A DNA stretch of 37,140 nucleotides from Rhodobacterales bacterium (GTDB lineage Bacteria > Pseudomonadota > Alphaproteobacteria > Rhodobacterales > Rhodobacteraceae). Numbering within the stretch: the first letter of the stretch is position 1; the number at the start of each line of letters is the position of its first letter. This document shows positions 19,185 to 27,727 of the stretch, one piece after another. The stretch is from positions 18,301 to 55,440 of the forward strand of contig JAPLPF010000080.1 in assembly GCA_026400325.1 (NCBI GenBank). Direction: 5' to 3'. Both the position numbers and the translations under genes were made by a program. The notes under the pieces are model-generated. The model was given only the letters and a program-made list of their open reading frames with translations, was not told the origin of the DNA and did not search any database.

Positions 19185-20201
19185 TTGACCAGACCAATCC
19201 CAGACCCGCGCCACACCCTTACTCTCCGTGACGTTTCCGAAGCTTCGGGCGTCAGCGAGATGACCGTGTCACGCGTGTTGCGCAACCGGGGCGATGTCTC
19301 CGCCCCGACCCGTGCCCGCGTGCTCGAGGCGGCGCGGGCGCTGGGGTATGTGCCAAACAAGATCGCGGGGGCGCTGGCGTCACAGCGGGTGAACCTGGTT
19401 GGCGTGGTGATCCCGTCCCTGTCGAACATGGTGTTTCCCGAGGTGATGACCGGCATTTCCTCAACCCTTGACGGCACCGGCCTGCAACCGGTGGTCGGTG
19501 TCACCAACTACCTGCCGGATCGTGAGGAATCGGTCATCTACGAGATGCTGTCCTGGCGCCCCTCGGGCATGATCATCGCCGGGCTGGAACACACCGATGC
19601 CGCCCGCGCGATGCTTGGCCGCGCGGGCATTCCGATTGTCGAGATCATGGACATCGACGGCACCCCGATCAACCACGCGGTCGGCATATCGCACCGCCGT
19701 GCCGGTCGCCAGATGGCCGAGGCGATCATTGCCGCAGGCTACCGCCGCATCGCGTTTCTTGGCACACAGATGCCGAATGATTTTCGCGCCAAGAAGCGGC
19801 TTGAAGGCTTTGAAGAGGCGCTTGCCAAGGCGGGCCTCAGCCTTGTCGACCGTGAATACTATTCTGGAGGATCGGCCCTTCTGAAGGGTCGAGAGATGAC
19901 CGCAGCGGTCCTGACCCGCACCAGAGATATTGATTTTCTTTATTATTCCAACGACATGATCGGGGCAGGCGGCCTACTTTACTGCCTTGCACAGGGCCTT
20001 GATGTCCCGGGGCGCATCGGACTTGCCGGTTTCAACGGGGTCGAGCTTCTGGACGGCCTTCCCGCCAAGCTTGCGACGATGGATGCCTGCCGTCTGGAGA
20101 TCGGGCAGACCGCCGCCCGGATCATCGCCGAAGCCCCGGGACAGGCACAGGTCGTGGAACTTTTCCCAACGCTGCAAGCCGGGGACACGATCCGACCGTA
20201 A
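19185..20201 (+). CDS. LacI-family transcriptional regulator (GntR-like)
   Basis: 338 residues. The N-terminal helix-turn-helix and hinge helix are typical: TLRDVSEASGVSEMTVSRVLRN, then APTRARVLEAARALGYVPNKIAGALAS. The periplasmic-binding-like effector domain follows (NLVGVVIPSLSNMVFPEV, GISHRRAGRQMAEAIIAAGYRRIAFLG, DFLYYSNDMIGAGGLLYC). Overall it resembles repressors of gluconate use (GntR type), but the effector is not certain. The start appears to be TTG at 19185: an in-frame stop lies at 19161 with no ATG or GTG between, and the next ATG falls inside the HTH. An operator-like palindrome upstream suggests autoregulation. No sugar-catabolic gene is adjacent, so its target is probably elsewhere or the divergent short transcript. 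Confidence 0.88.
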   Translation: MTRPIPDPRHTLTLRDVSEASGVSEMTVSRVLRNRGDVSAPTRARVLEAARALGYVPNKIAGALASQRVNLVGVVIPSLSNMVFPEVMTGISSTLDGTGLQPVVGVTNYLPDREESVIYEMLSWRPSGMIIAGLEHTDAARAMLGRAGIPIVEIMDIDGTPINHAVGISHRRAGRQMAEAIIAAGYRRIAFLGTQMPNDFRAKKRLEGFEEALAKAGLSLVDREYYSGGSALLKGREMTAAVLTRTRDIDFLYYSNDMIGAGGLLYCLAQGLDVPGRIGLAGFNGVELLDGLPAKLATMDACRLEIGQTAARIIAEAPGQAQVVELFPTLQAGDTIRP

Positions 20202-20401
20202 CGCGAGGCTGGCGTGGCGCGATCAATCTGACGCGACGGTACCGCCTCACCTGAGTCTTGGCCTATACAGCCGCGCCGGTTTCAGCTAATGCCCCCGCAC
20301 GGCCGGGACTTCCAGGTTGTGGGCGAGGAGGCCCGCACCAAAGGGACAGTGGCCGAAATGGCATACCGGGTGCAGGCTGCACCCCCCTTTGGAAAGACAT
20401 C

Positions 20402-22852
20402 ATGACGATTGAAAACGTGGCCGCGCCGCTGGCGCAGGCTTTGGCTGGCAAGGGCTATGAAAGCCTCACCGCAGTGCAAGAGGCCGTTCTGGCCGAGGGC
20501 GTCTCGGGTCGCGACATTCTGGTTTCGGCGCAGACCGGATCGGGCAAGACGGTAGCCTTCGGGTTGGCCATCGCCCCCGAGATTCTGGCCGGGCAGGACC
20601 GCCTGCTTTACGCCGATCATCCGCTTGCGCTGATCATCGCGCCGACGCGCGAACTGGCGCTGCAAGTCGCGCGGGAACTGGAGTGGCTGTATGCCGGGGC
20701 CGGGGCGAAGATCGCCACCTGCGTCGGCGGCATGGACTACCGCACCGAAAAGCGCGCGCTGGAACGCGGGGCGCATATCGTCGTCGGCACGCCCGGCCGG
20801 TTGCGTGACCATATCGAGCGTCGCAGCCTTGACCTGTCCGGTCTGCGCGCCGCCGTGCTGGACGAAGCCGACGAGATGCTGGACCTGGGCTTTGCCGAGG
20901 ATCTGGAATTCATCCTTGCCGCCGCCCCGGCAGAGCGCCGCACGCTGATGTTTTCGGCCACCGTGCCGAAAGAGATCGAAAAGCTGGCGGGCACCTTCCA
21001 GAAGGACGCCCTTCGTATCGTCGCCCAGGGCGAGGCACGCCAGCACGTCGACATCGAATACCGCGCGATTTCCGTGGCCGTGCGCGACCGTGAACATGCG
21101 ATCTTCAACATCCTGCGGTTCTACGAATCGCAGACTGCCATCGTTTTCTGCAAGACGCGGGTGAACGTGAACCACCTGATGGCCCGCATGGGCAACCGGG
21201 GCTTTCAGGTCGTGGCGCTGTCGGGTGAACTTTCGCAGCAGGAACGCACCCATGCGCTGCAAGCCCTACGCGATGGCCGGGCGCGCGTCTGCATCGCCAC
21301 CGACGTCGCTGCCCGGGGCATTGACCTGCCGGGGCTGGAACTGGTCATTCACGCCGATCTGCCGTCGAACTCGGAAATCCTGCTGCACCGCTCAGGCCGC
21401 ACCGGCCGCGCCGGGAAAAAGGGTGTATCCGCGCTGATCGTCACCCCGGCTGAATTCAAGAAGGCCCAACGCTTGCTGCAAGGTGCCAAGGTCACCGCTG
21501 AATGGGCTGGTCCCCCGGGAGCCGACGAAGTGCAGGCCAAGGATGACTTGCGTATTCTCGAACACCCGACCCTGACCGCCCCCATTGGTGACGAAGCGGG
21601 GATTGCTGGCGACCTTCTGGAACAGTTCGGGGCCGAGGCCCTTGCCGCCGCCTTCGTGCGCCTTTGGCGCGAAGGCCGCTCGGCCCCTGAAGTGCTTTCG
21701 ACCGACGGCCCGACCCCGCCACCCTCGGCCCCGCGTGAACGTGGTGAATTTGGCCCATCGGTCTGGTTCCGCGTCAGTGTTGGCCGCGCCGGCCGGGCCG
21801 AGGCGCGTTGGCTGTTGCCGAAGATCTGCGATGCCGGCGGCATCGGCAAGGACGGCATCGGCGCGATCCGGGTGCGCGAGGATGAAACCTTTGTCCAGAT
21901 CGCCGAGGGCAGCGCGTCCAAGTTCGGTGCGCAGGTTGAACTTGACCGCGACCTGACCATGACCCGGATCGAAGGCGAGCCGGACCTTGACCAGCCACGC
22001 AGCTTTGCCCCCCGTCCGGATCGGCCCGAGCGGCGCGAAAAGCCAGCTTACGCACCGAAGCCGCCGCGTGTGGTGGAGGAATCATCCGATACCGGCACCG
22101 CGCCCGCCCCGCGCACCGAATACGCGCCGAAGCCAAAGGCAAAGTACGAGGACCGGCCCCGCCCGGCCCCCGTCCCGCGAGAGGCCAAGCCCGAGTGGAA
22201 GGACAAGCCCGACTACAAGTCCGACCAGAAACCGGCCTATAAGCCTGCCTACAAGCCGCGTGAGGACGGCGACCGCCCACGCCCTGCGGCCAAGCCCTAT
22301 GCGGCCAAACCGTACGCCGCCAAACCCTATGCGGACAAACCCTACGCAGATCGCGCCCCTCGCGCCGAAGGTGCGGCGGAACGGCCAGCCAAGCCGCGTT
22401 GGTCGCCCGACCAGAAGACCGCTCCGCGAGCTACTGGCTTCAAAAGCCATGGCACTGCACCCGACCGTCCGGCCCGGGCAACCGGCTACAAAAGCCATGC
22501 CACCGAAGGTGCCGGCTTCAAACCCCGTTCTGAAGGCTACAAGCCCAAGGCTGAGGGCTACAAGCCCCGCACCGAAGGCTTCAAACCGCGTGAGGACGGC
22601 GAGCGTCCGGCAAGAAAGACCTATGCGCCCAAAGGCGACGAGGCACGCCCCTATGTGAAGCGTGACAGCGCCGACAAGGCTGGCGGTTTCAAAAGCCATG
22701 CGGCCGGTGGCAAGAAGCCGTTCGAGAAAAAGCCCTATGATCGCAAGCCCTCGGACGCGCCGCGTTCAGAAAGCCCTCGGGGAGAAAAGCCCAAGACCGA
22801 CGCCCGCGATCCATCGAAACGATTTGTCCCGCCAAAAGGGCCGAAACGCTGA
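20402..22852 (+). CDS. DEAD-box RNA helicase with DbpA-type domain and repetitive tail
   Basis: 816 residues from ATG 20402 (GGAAAG upstream); the track start adds 48 non-homologous residues. ATP-dependent RNA unwinding, probably in ribosome assembly or mRNA turnover. Motifs: Q-motif region LTAVQEAVL, AQTGSGKT near 43, PTRELA, TPGRLRDH, DEAD near 153, FSATVPKEI, VALSGELSQQER, TDVAARGIDLPGLELVIH and HRSGRTGRAGKKG near 328. Residues about 445-505 (PSVWFRVSVGRAGRAEARW...) match the DbpA RNA-binding fold. The last 290 residues are a disordered Lys/Pro/Arg/Tyr-rich tail with short repeats. A 200-bp leader separates it from the LacI-family gene. DeaD/CsdA-like, but the symbol is not certain. Confidence 0.92.
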   Translation: MTIENVAAPLAQALAGKGYESLTAVQEAVLAEGVSGRDILVSAQTGSGKTVAFGLAIAPEILAGQDRLLYADHPLALIIAPTRELALQVARELEWLYAGAGAKIATCVGGMDYRTEKRALERGAHIVVGTPGRLRDHIERRSLDLSGLRAAVLDEADEMLDLGFAEDLEFILAAAPAERRTLMFSATVPKEIEKLAGTFQKDALRIVAQGEARQHVDIEYRAISVAVRDREHAIFNILRFYESQTAIVFCKTRVNVNHLMARMGNRGFQVVALSGELSQQERTHALQALRDGRARVCIATDVAARGIDLPGLELVIHADLPSNSEILLHRSGRTGRAGKKGVSALIVTPAEFKKAQRLLQGAKVTAEWAGPPGADEVQAKDDLRILEHPTLTAPIGDEAGIAGDLLEQFGAEALAAAFVRLWREGRSAPEVLSTDGPTPPPSAPRERGEFGPSVWFRVSVGRAGRAEARWLLPKICDAGGIGKDGIGAIRVREDETFVQIAEGSASKFGAQVELDRDLTMTRIEGEPDLDQPRSFAPRPDRPERREKPAYAPKPPRVVEESSDTGTAPAPRTEYAPKPKAKYEDRPRPAPVPREAKPEWKDKPDYKSDQKPAYKPAYKPREDGDRPRPAAKPYAAKPYAAKPYADKPYADRAPRAEGAAERPAKPRWSPDQKTAPRATGFKSHGTAPDRPARATGYKSHATEGAGFKPRSEGYKPKAEGYKPRTEGFKPREDGERPARKTYAPKGDEARPYVKRDSADKAGGFKSHAAGGKKPFEKKPYDRKPSDAPRSESPRGEKPKTDARDPSKRFVPPKGPKR
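22290..22351 (+). repeat. KPYAA/KPYAD tandem repeat in helicase tail
   Basis: Four in-frame 15-base units encode KPYAA KPYAA KPYAD KPYAD. The unit sequence (variants of CCAAACCCTATGCGG) is nearly the same each time, so this stretch can expand or contract by slippage without breaking the frame. Confidence 0.75.
22434..22608 (+). repeat. GFK/GYK-SH and EGYKPR degenerate repeats in helicase tail
   Basis: Encoded units GFKSH, GYKSH, GFKPR, EGYKPK, EGYKPR and EGFKPR follow each other, with a further GFKSH near 22684. Each puts an aromatic residue beside lysine, as in RNA-binding disordered tails. Confidence 0.7.
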
Positions 22853-22866
22853 AGCACAGTTGGCGC

Positions 22867-22900
22867 ACCCTTCGCCGGACCAATACTCCGGGCGAAGGGT
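22867..22900 (+). terminator. Strong hairpin after the helicase gene (terminator or RNA-end structure)
   Basis: ACCCTTCGCC pairs perfectly with GGCGAAGGGT, extended inwards by GGA/TCC with one bulge. It lies 14 bases past the stop. No T-run follows, so it may block exonucleases or act in Rho-dependent ending rather than be a classic terminator. Confidence 0.5.
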
Positions 22901-22956
22901 CGCGCGTGCAGCCTGATCGTCGCCCTTTTGGGTGACTCATTCCGAAGGAAGCTGAA

Positions 22957-23655
22957 ATGACGCAGAAAGTCTGTCTTGTCACCGGGGCTGGTCGTGGCAT
23001 CGGGGCCGCCATCGCGCGCGAGATGCACGCGCGGGGCTATGCAGTGGTGCTGATGTCGCCTTCGGAGAATTGCACGACCCTGGCGGCCGAACTTGGCGGC
23101 GTGGCGCATCGCGGCGTGGCGCAAAGCGGTGACGATCTGAAGGCTGTGGTTGACCTCGCGATGTCCACCCACGGCCGGATCGACGCGGTTCTCAATCACA
23201 CCGGCCACCCGCCGAAGGGCGATCTTCTGGCGATCACGGATGAAAACTGGGATCTGGCGCATGACATGATCCTGAAGTCGGTGATCCGCATGGCGCGTCT
23301 TGTGACCCCGGTGATGGAGGCGCAGGGCGCAGGCGCGATCGTCACCGTCACCACCTATGCCAGCCACGAGCCGTCGCTGTGGTTTCCGGCGTCCTGCACC
23401 TATCGCGCTGCCGTCTCGACCTTTACCAAGCTTTACGCTGACCGTTACGGCCCGGCTGGCATCCGGATGAACTGTCTGGCGCCGGGATTTACCGACAGCC
23501 TTGATGTGGCGAAGTACGGCGATCTGGCGGCGCTGAAGCGGATCGGAACCGTGCAGGAACAGGCGCAGGCGGCGGCATTCCTGCTGACGGATCAGTCCAG
23601 CTATGTGACGGGTCAGACCTTGCGGGTTGATGGCGGACTGACGCGGTCAGTGTAG
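22957..23655 (+). CDS. SDR-family protein lacking the catalytic lysine
   Basis: 232 residues, Rossmann-fold short-chain dehydrogenase/reductase size. The nucleotide-binding motif TGAGRGIG (residues 9-16) is intact; the NNAG position reads NHTG. The C-terminal part (RMNCLAPGFTDS, then YVTGQTLRVDGGL) is typical of the family. The active site YxxxK reads YRAAV at residues 149-153: tyrosine is kept but lysine is replaced by valine; the nearest lysine is at 158. It may therefore be a divergent subgroup with altered chemistry or a binding protein. GAAGGAAG supports the ATG at 22957. It follows the helicase after a hairpin and faces the TIGR02302 gene. Substrate unknown. Confidence 0.85.
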   Translation: MTQKVCLVTGAGRGIGAAIAREMHARGYAVVLMSPSENCTTLAAELGGVAHRGVAQSGDDLKAVVDLAMSTHGRIDAVLNHTGHPPKGDLLAITDENWDLAHDMILKSVIRMARLVTPVMEAQGAGAIVTVTTYASHEPSLWFPASCTYRAAVSTFTKLYADRYGPAGIRMNCLAPGFTDSLDVAKYGDLAALKRIGTVQEQAQAAAFLLTDQSSYVTGQTLRVDGGLTRSV

Positions 23656-23682
23656 GCGGCCTTTCGTCCGGCGTCCCCACCC

Positions 23683-23710
23683 TGTCCCTACCCCAAAAGG
23701 GGAAAGGGAA
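23683..23710. terminator. Weak hairpin between convergent genes
   Basis: TCCCTACCCC, loop AAAA, then GGGGAAAGGGA: an interrupted stem of about eight pairs between the SDR and TIGR02302 stops. There is no clear T-run, so a bidirectional terminator role is only possible. Confidence 0.3.
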
Positions 23711-23774
23711 GTGCCGCAAATGCCATGCGCGCTTGGTAGAAACAGGCGCAGGCGACCTGCGTGCGAGTGCCCCG

Positions 23775-26354
23775 TCAGAACAGCTGCAACAACCGCTTGA
23801 GGTAGTCCAGTTCTTCCGACGGACGCGCAAGGTCACCCGAGCGGCGGCGGATTTCGTCCAGCAGCTCTTGCGCGCGCAGGTTCGGATCGTTCTGCACCAT
23901 GTTCTCGTCTGACCCGATCCGCGCAGTGTCGCCCGATTTGCGGCCAAGCGGGTCGCGGCCATTCGGATCGGCGCTGCCGAACTCCTGATCGCCGCCCTGC
24001 CCGTCACGATTTTCGCGCTGCTCTTCGGCCAGAGCCTCTCCAAGGTCCTGCATGCCGTCGCGCAGCGCTTCCATTGCGTCGGCCTGCCGGTCAAGTGCGC
24101 CGTCCAGATCACCCTGACGCAAGGCCTCTTCGGCGTCGTTCATCGCGCGGCCGGCTTCGTCCAGGTTGCGACGGCCCGCTTCGCCCTGCTCGGTGCCATC
24201 GCCGGGCAGCTGGCCGCTTTGCAGCTGGTCCAGCCGGTCGCGCAATTCGCCCTGGCGTTCGGCAAAGGATCCCTGCCCATCTTCGCCAGGTTGCTGGCCC
24301 GGCTGTTGGCCCGGTTGCTCGCCTTCCTGCTGCCCGCCCTGGCCCGGCTCCTGACCCTGTTCCTGACCCTCACCCTCTTGCCCAGGCCGGGGGACGCCCG
24401 GCTGCATGCCGCGATAGGCGTCGTCCGACAGTTCCTGCTGGTCGCGCAGCATGTCGCCAAGCTCGCCCATCGGGCCGTTCTGACCCTGGCCCTGGCCTTG
24501 CCCCTGACCCTCGACGACCTGCATGTTTTCCATCAGCTGGCGCAGCTGTTCCATCAGTTCGGCGGCCTCGGCGGTCTTGCCTTCCTTCATCAGCTGCTGA
24601 AGCTTGTCCAGCATCTCTTGCAGCTGGTCGCCCGACATCATCTGGCCCTGCATCTGACCCTGCTGCTGTTCGTCGCCGGGGTTGCGCTGGGCCTCTTCGG
24701 CCAGTTCGCGCGTGTATTCGTTCAGCGCCTGCTGCATTTCCTTCATCAGCTGGTCAATTTCCTCGGGCGAGGCGCCGTTCTCGATCGCCTCTTGCAGGCG
24801 GTCCTGTGCGCGCTGCAGCCGGTCAAGCGCGGATTGCAGGTTCCCCTCTTCGACCATCAGCGCGATGGTCCAAAGATCTTCGGCGATGGCATCGCGATCT
24901 TCTACCGTCAGCGAGGCCTCTTTCGCCTGCAGATCGCGGATCAGGACGCGAAGGTACAGAAACGCGCGGTCGTGGCGGATGAAGCCTTCAGGCGCATGGG
25001 TCACGGCTTTCAGGATCTGCACGGCACGGGTGGCGTTGATGCGGTTCCACAGGATGTCGCGACGCATCTCGATCAGTGCGGCGGCAAGGGGGTCGAAGAA
25101 ACGCTTGCCGGGCAGGGTTACGGCATAGGGTACGGACAGGCCTTCCTGTCCTGCCGCATCGACGGCAGCAAAGACCATGGTCACCGGCAGGTTGGCGAAG
25201 ACATGCTTGGACAGGTCGTCGATCAGCGTTTCGGTGATAGCGGCCCGGTCGCCCGACAAGGGCATCGGCAGGTCAAGGGTGACCGGCTCGACAGGCTCGG
25301 GGTCGGGGCCAAGGCCGTGGCGGCGGTCAACGGCAGCAAGGTCAAGGCTGATGGTGACCCGGCCGGCGACCACGCCATAATCGTCTGACGCCGTAAAACC
25401 CTGCTTGAAGCGGCCATCCGCCTCGCGCCCCATCTCTCCGGTCACGGTGATTTCCGGCAAGGCATCGGGCAGGGCGGTGATCGCCCACTCGCGCCCGCCG
25501 GGCCCGGTGATGGAAAGGGTCCCCGACCGGGTGACCGTCAGGTCGCTGACCCCTGCCATGCCATCCGGCGCGGCGGCGGCGGGGGTCGCTGCCGTATCGG
25601 CAACAGGCGGCGGCACATCGGCAATGGTCTGTGCCACGGTCAAACCGCCCTCGGGCCCGTAGACGCGGATCTGCAGGCGCGTTCCGGTGGGAAGTTCCAG
25701 TGTCGGGTCGGTGATGTCGTTCAGGTAAAGCGACGGTTTGCCGGTATAGGCGGGGGGCTGGGCCCAGCCTTCCCAGCTTGGGCCCCCCGGCATGGCGACG
25801 GCAACGCCAGGTGCCAGACCGGAAATCGAGGCAACACGCCAGAACGATCCGAAGATCATCGCCATGACAAAGGCGGTCAGCGCGACATAACGCAAGGAAA
25901 ACGGGTCGCGCGACGATAGGCGCAGGTCGGGCTGCACCGGGCGCGCAGCGGCGGCACGGGTGGCCATCCGCTCCTGATGCGCCTGCCAGACCGCCAGCGA
26001 GGCGGGATCCTTCGTACCAATGGCCTGCGTGTCCAGCAACGCCGAGATCGGCCGCCCCGGCATTGCCGCGTCCAGCCGCATCAGGGCGTCGACCGTCGTC
26101 GGCCTGCGGAACCGAAGATAGCCGACCACCAGAAGCACCAGCGCCAACACCGATGCCACCCCGCCGCCGATCTGCGCCCACAAGAGCGGGCCAAGGTCCT
26201 GCAGCCCGAAGGCAAGCGCCGCCAGAACAACCAGGGCAAGCGACCAGAGCGGCCAGAAGGCACGGGCAAGCCGCTCGGCCCACAGGCCGACCCAGGTCAG
26301 GCGCATGGGCCAGACCAGCGCCTTCAGCGGGGGTTGTTCGGATTTCCCGGTCAT
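23775..26354 (-). CDS. TIGR02302-family (DUF4175) membrane protein
   Basis: 859 residues. Three hydrophobic segments lie near the N-terminus (ALVVLAALAFGL, VLALVLLVVGYLRF and VALTAFVMAMIFGSF). A large soluble part follows with the family stretch PPAYTGKPSLYLND and FTASDDYGVVAGRVTISL, then a helical region with FFDPLAAALIEMRRDILWN and YLRVLIRDLQ. The C-terminal third is extremely Gln/Gly/Glu-rich (GQGQGQGQ, PGQQPGQQPGEDGQG) and coiled. The family is conserved in alphaproteobacteria, usually beside lysA as here, and its function is not known. The start ATG at 26354 lies 39 bases past the lysA stop, so the two are probably co-transcribed. Confidence 0.88.
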   Translation of the reverse strand: MTGKSEQPPLKALVWPMRLTWVGLWAERLARAFWPLWSLALVVLAALAFGLQDLGPLLWAQIGGGVASVLALVLLVVGYLRFRRPTTVDALMRLDAAMPGRPISALLDTQAIGTKDPASLAVWQAHQERMATRAAAARPVQPDLRLSSRDPFSLRYVALTAFVMAMIFGSFWRVASISGLAPGVAVAMPGGPSWEGWAQPPAYTGKPSLYLNDITDPTLELPTGTRLQIRVYGPEGGLTVAQTIADVPPPVADTAATPAAAAPDGMAGVSDLTVTRSGTLSITGPGGREWAITALPDALPEITVTGEMGREADGRFKQGFTASDDYGVVAGRVTISLDLAAVDRRHGLGPDPEPVEPVTLDLPMPLSGDRAAITETLIDDLSKHVFANLPVTMVFAAVDAAGQEGLSVPYAVTLPGKRFFDPLAAALIEMRRDILWNRINATRAVQILKAVTHAPEGFIRHDRAFLYLRVLIRDLQAKEASLTVEDRDAIAEDLWTIALMVEEGNLQSALDRLQRAQDRLQEAIENGASPEEIDQLMKEMQQALNEYTRELAEEAQRNPGDEQQQGQMQGQMMSGDQLQEMLDKLQQLMKEGKTAEAAELMEQLRQLMENMQVVEGQGQGQGQGQNGPMGELGDMLRDQQELSDDAYRGMQPGVPRPGQEGEGQEQGQEPGQGGQQEGEQPGQQPGQQPGEDGQGSFAERQGELRDRLDQLQSGQLPGDGTEQGEAGRRNLDEAGRAMNDAEEALRQGDLDGALDRQADAMEALRDGMQDLGEALAEEQRENRDGQGGDQEFGSADPNGRDPLGRKSGDTARIGSDENMVQNDPNLRAQELLDEIRRRSGDLARPSEELDYLKRLLQLF

Positions 26355-26393
26355 CTCACCTGCCTTGGACCTGACACTTCCACGTGCGGGGCG

Positions 26394-27642
26394 TCACAGC
26401 CATGGAGGTAAGCTATCGCGGTTGATGATTTCGTCAAAGGTCGGTCTTTCGCGGATGACAGCGAAGTGATCCCCATGGACCAGCACCTCGGGCACCAGGG
26501 GCCGGGTGTTGTATTCCGACGCCATGACCGCGCCGTAGGCCCCGGCGCTGCGGAAGGCCACAAGGTCACCCTCGGCCACCAGCGGCAGATCGCGGCCCTT
26601 GGCAAAGGTGTCGCCGGTTTCACAGACCGGGCCGACCACGTCGAACTCTTGTGTGGGCGCTGCGACGGGGGCCTCGGCCACCGGCACGATGTCATGGTGG
26701 GCGCCATACATCGACGGGCGGACAAGGTCGTTCATCGCGGCGTCAAGGATCAGGAAATCCCGCCCCTCGCCGTTCTTCACATAGATCACTTTCGACACGA
26801 GGATGCCGGCGTTGCCCGAGATCAGGCGACCGGGTTCGATCTCGATCTCGCAGCCAAGGTCACCCACGGTCCGCGTCAGTGGGCAGGGGCGGGGCTTCGT
26901 TCGAGCGTTCGTAGGGAATCCCGAGGCCTCCGCCAAGGTCCAGCCGCGTGATGGTGTGGCCCTCGGCGCGCAACCGGCGGGTCAGGTCGGCCACCTTGTG
27001 GTAAGCCACTTCGAACGGCTCCAGCTCGGTCAGCTGGCTGCCGATATGGACGTCGATCCCGATGACCTGCAACCCGGGCAGGCGGGCAGCTTCGGCATAG
27101 ACGTCGGACGCGCGGGCAATCGGGATGCCGAACTTGTTTTCCTTCTTCCCGGTCGCGATCTTTTCGTGGGTTTTCGCATCGACATCCGGGTTGACGCGGA
27201 TGGTGATCGGGGCTGTCACGCCAAGGCTGACCGCCACCTCGGACAAGGCCCGCATCTCGGGCTCGCTTTCCACGTTGAACTGCCGGATGCCGCCGGTCAG
27301 CGCCAGCCGCATCTCCTCCCGCGTCTTGCCGACGCCGGAAAAGACGATCCTGTCACCCGGCACACCCGCGGCCCTGGCCCGCAGGTATTCCCCGCCGGAA
27401 ACCACATCCATTCCTGCGCCAAGGTTTCCCAGCGTTTTCAGGACCGCGACATTGGACAAGGACTTGATCGCAAAGCAGACAAGGTGGGGAAGCGGCGAAA
27501 GCGCCTCGGTGAACAGATGATAATGCCGGGTCAGCGTGGCCGTCGAATAGGCGTAAAACGGCGTGCCGACGGCCGCGGCGATGTCCGGGATTGCCACGTC
27601 CTCGGCATGCAGGATGCCGTTCTTGTACTGAAAATGATCCAT
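26394..27642 (-). pseudogene. lysA: Diaminopimelate decarboxylase, broken by deletion plus frameshift
   Basis: LysA makes lysine from meso-diaminopimelate with PLP. The first frame (27642 down to about 26874) starts MDHFQYKNGILHAEDVAI and carries the PLP lysine region CFAIKSLSN, then GVGKTREEM, HIGSQL and LDLGGGLGIPY. The second frame continues RTVGDLGCEIEIEPGRLISG, VIYVKNGEGRDFLILDAAM, VGPVCETGD and ends PTFDEIINRDSLPPWL. The frames meet at 26874-26880: APPLP is followed by seven bases (ACTGACG) and then RTVG, where relatives have about eight residues. So roughly 17 bases are missing and the reading frame shifts by +1, hitting TGA soon after. Either a real inactivation (lysine auxotrophy unless there is a second copy) or a sequence error. 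The start ATG lacks a clear ribosome site. Confidence 0.9.
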
Positions 27643-27727
27643 GAGACAGGGGTTTAGCACAGGCCAGTGGCTTTGCAATTCGGATCAGGCGGAATTGGCC
27701 GGACCGGAGCGAACTCATCCGCCGCTT

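Noticed and set aside
24219-25388. 389-residue plus-strand ORF rich in Leu and Ala, looking like a membrane protein
   Set aside because: It is the antisense of the Gln/Glu-rich TIGR02302 coding region, which reads as Leu-rich on the opposite strand.
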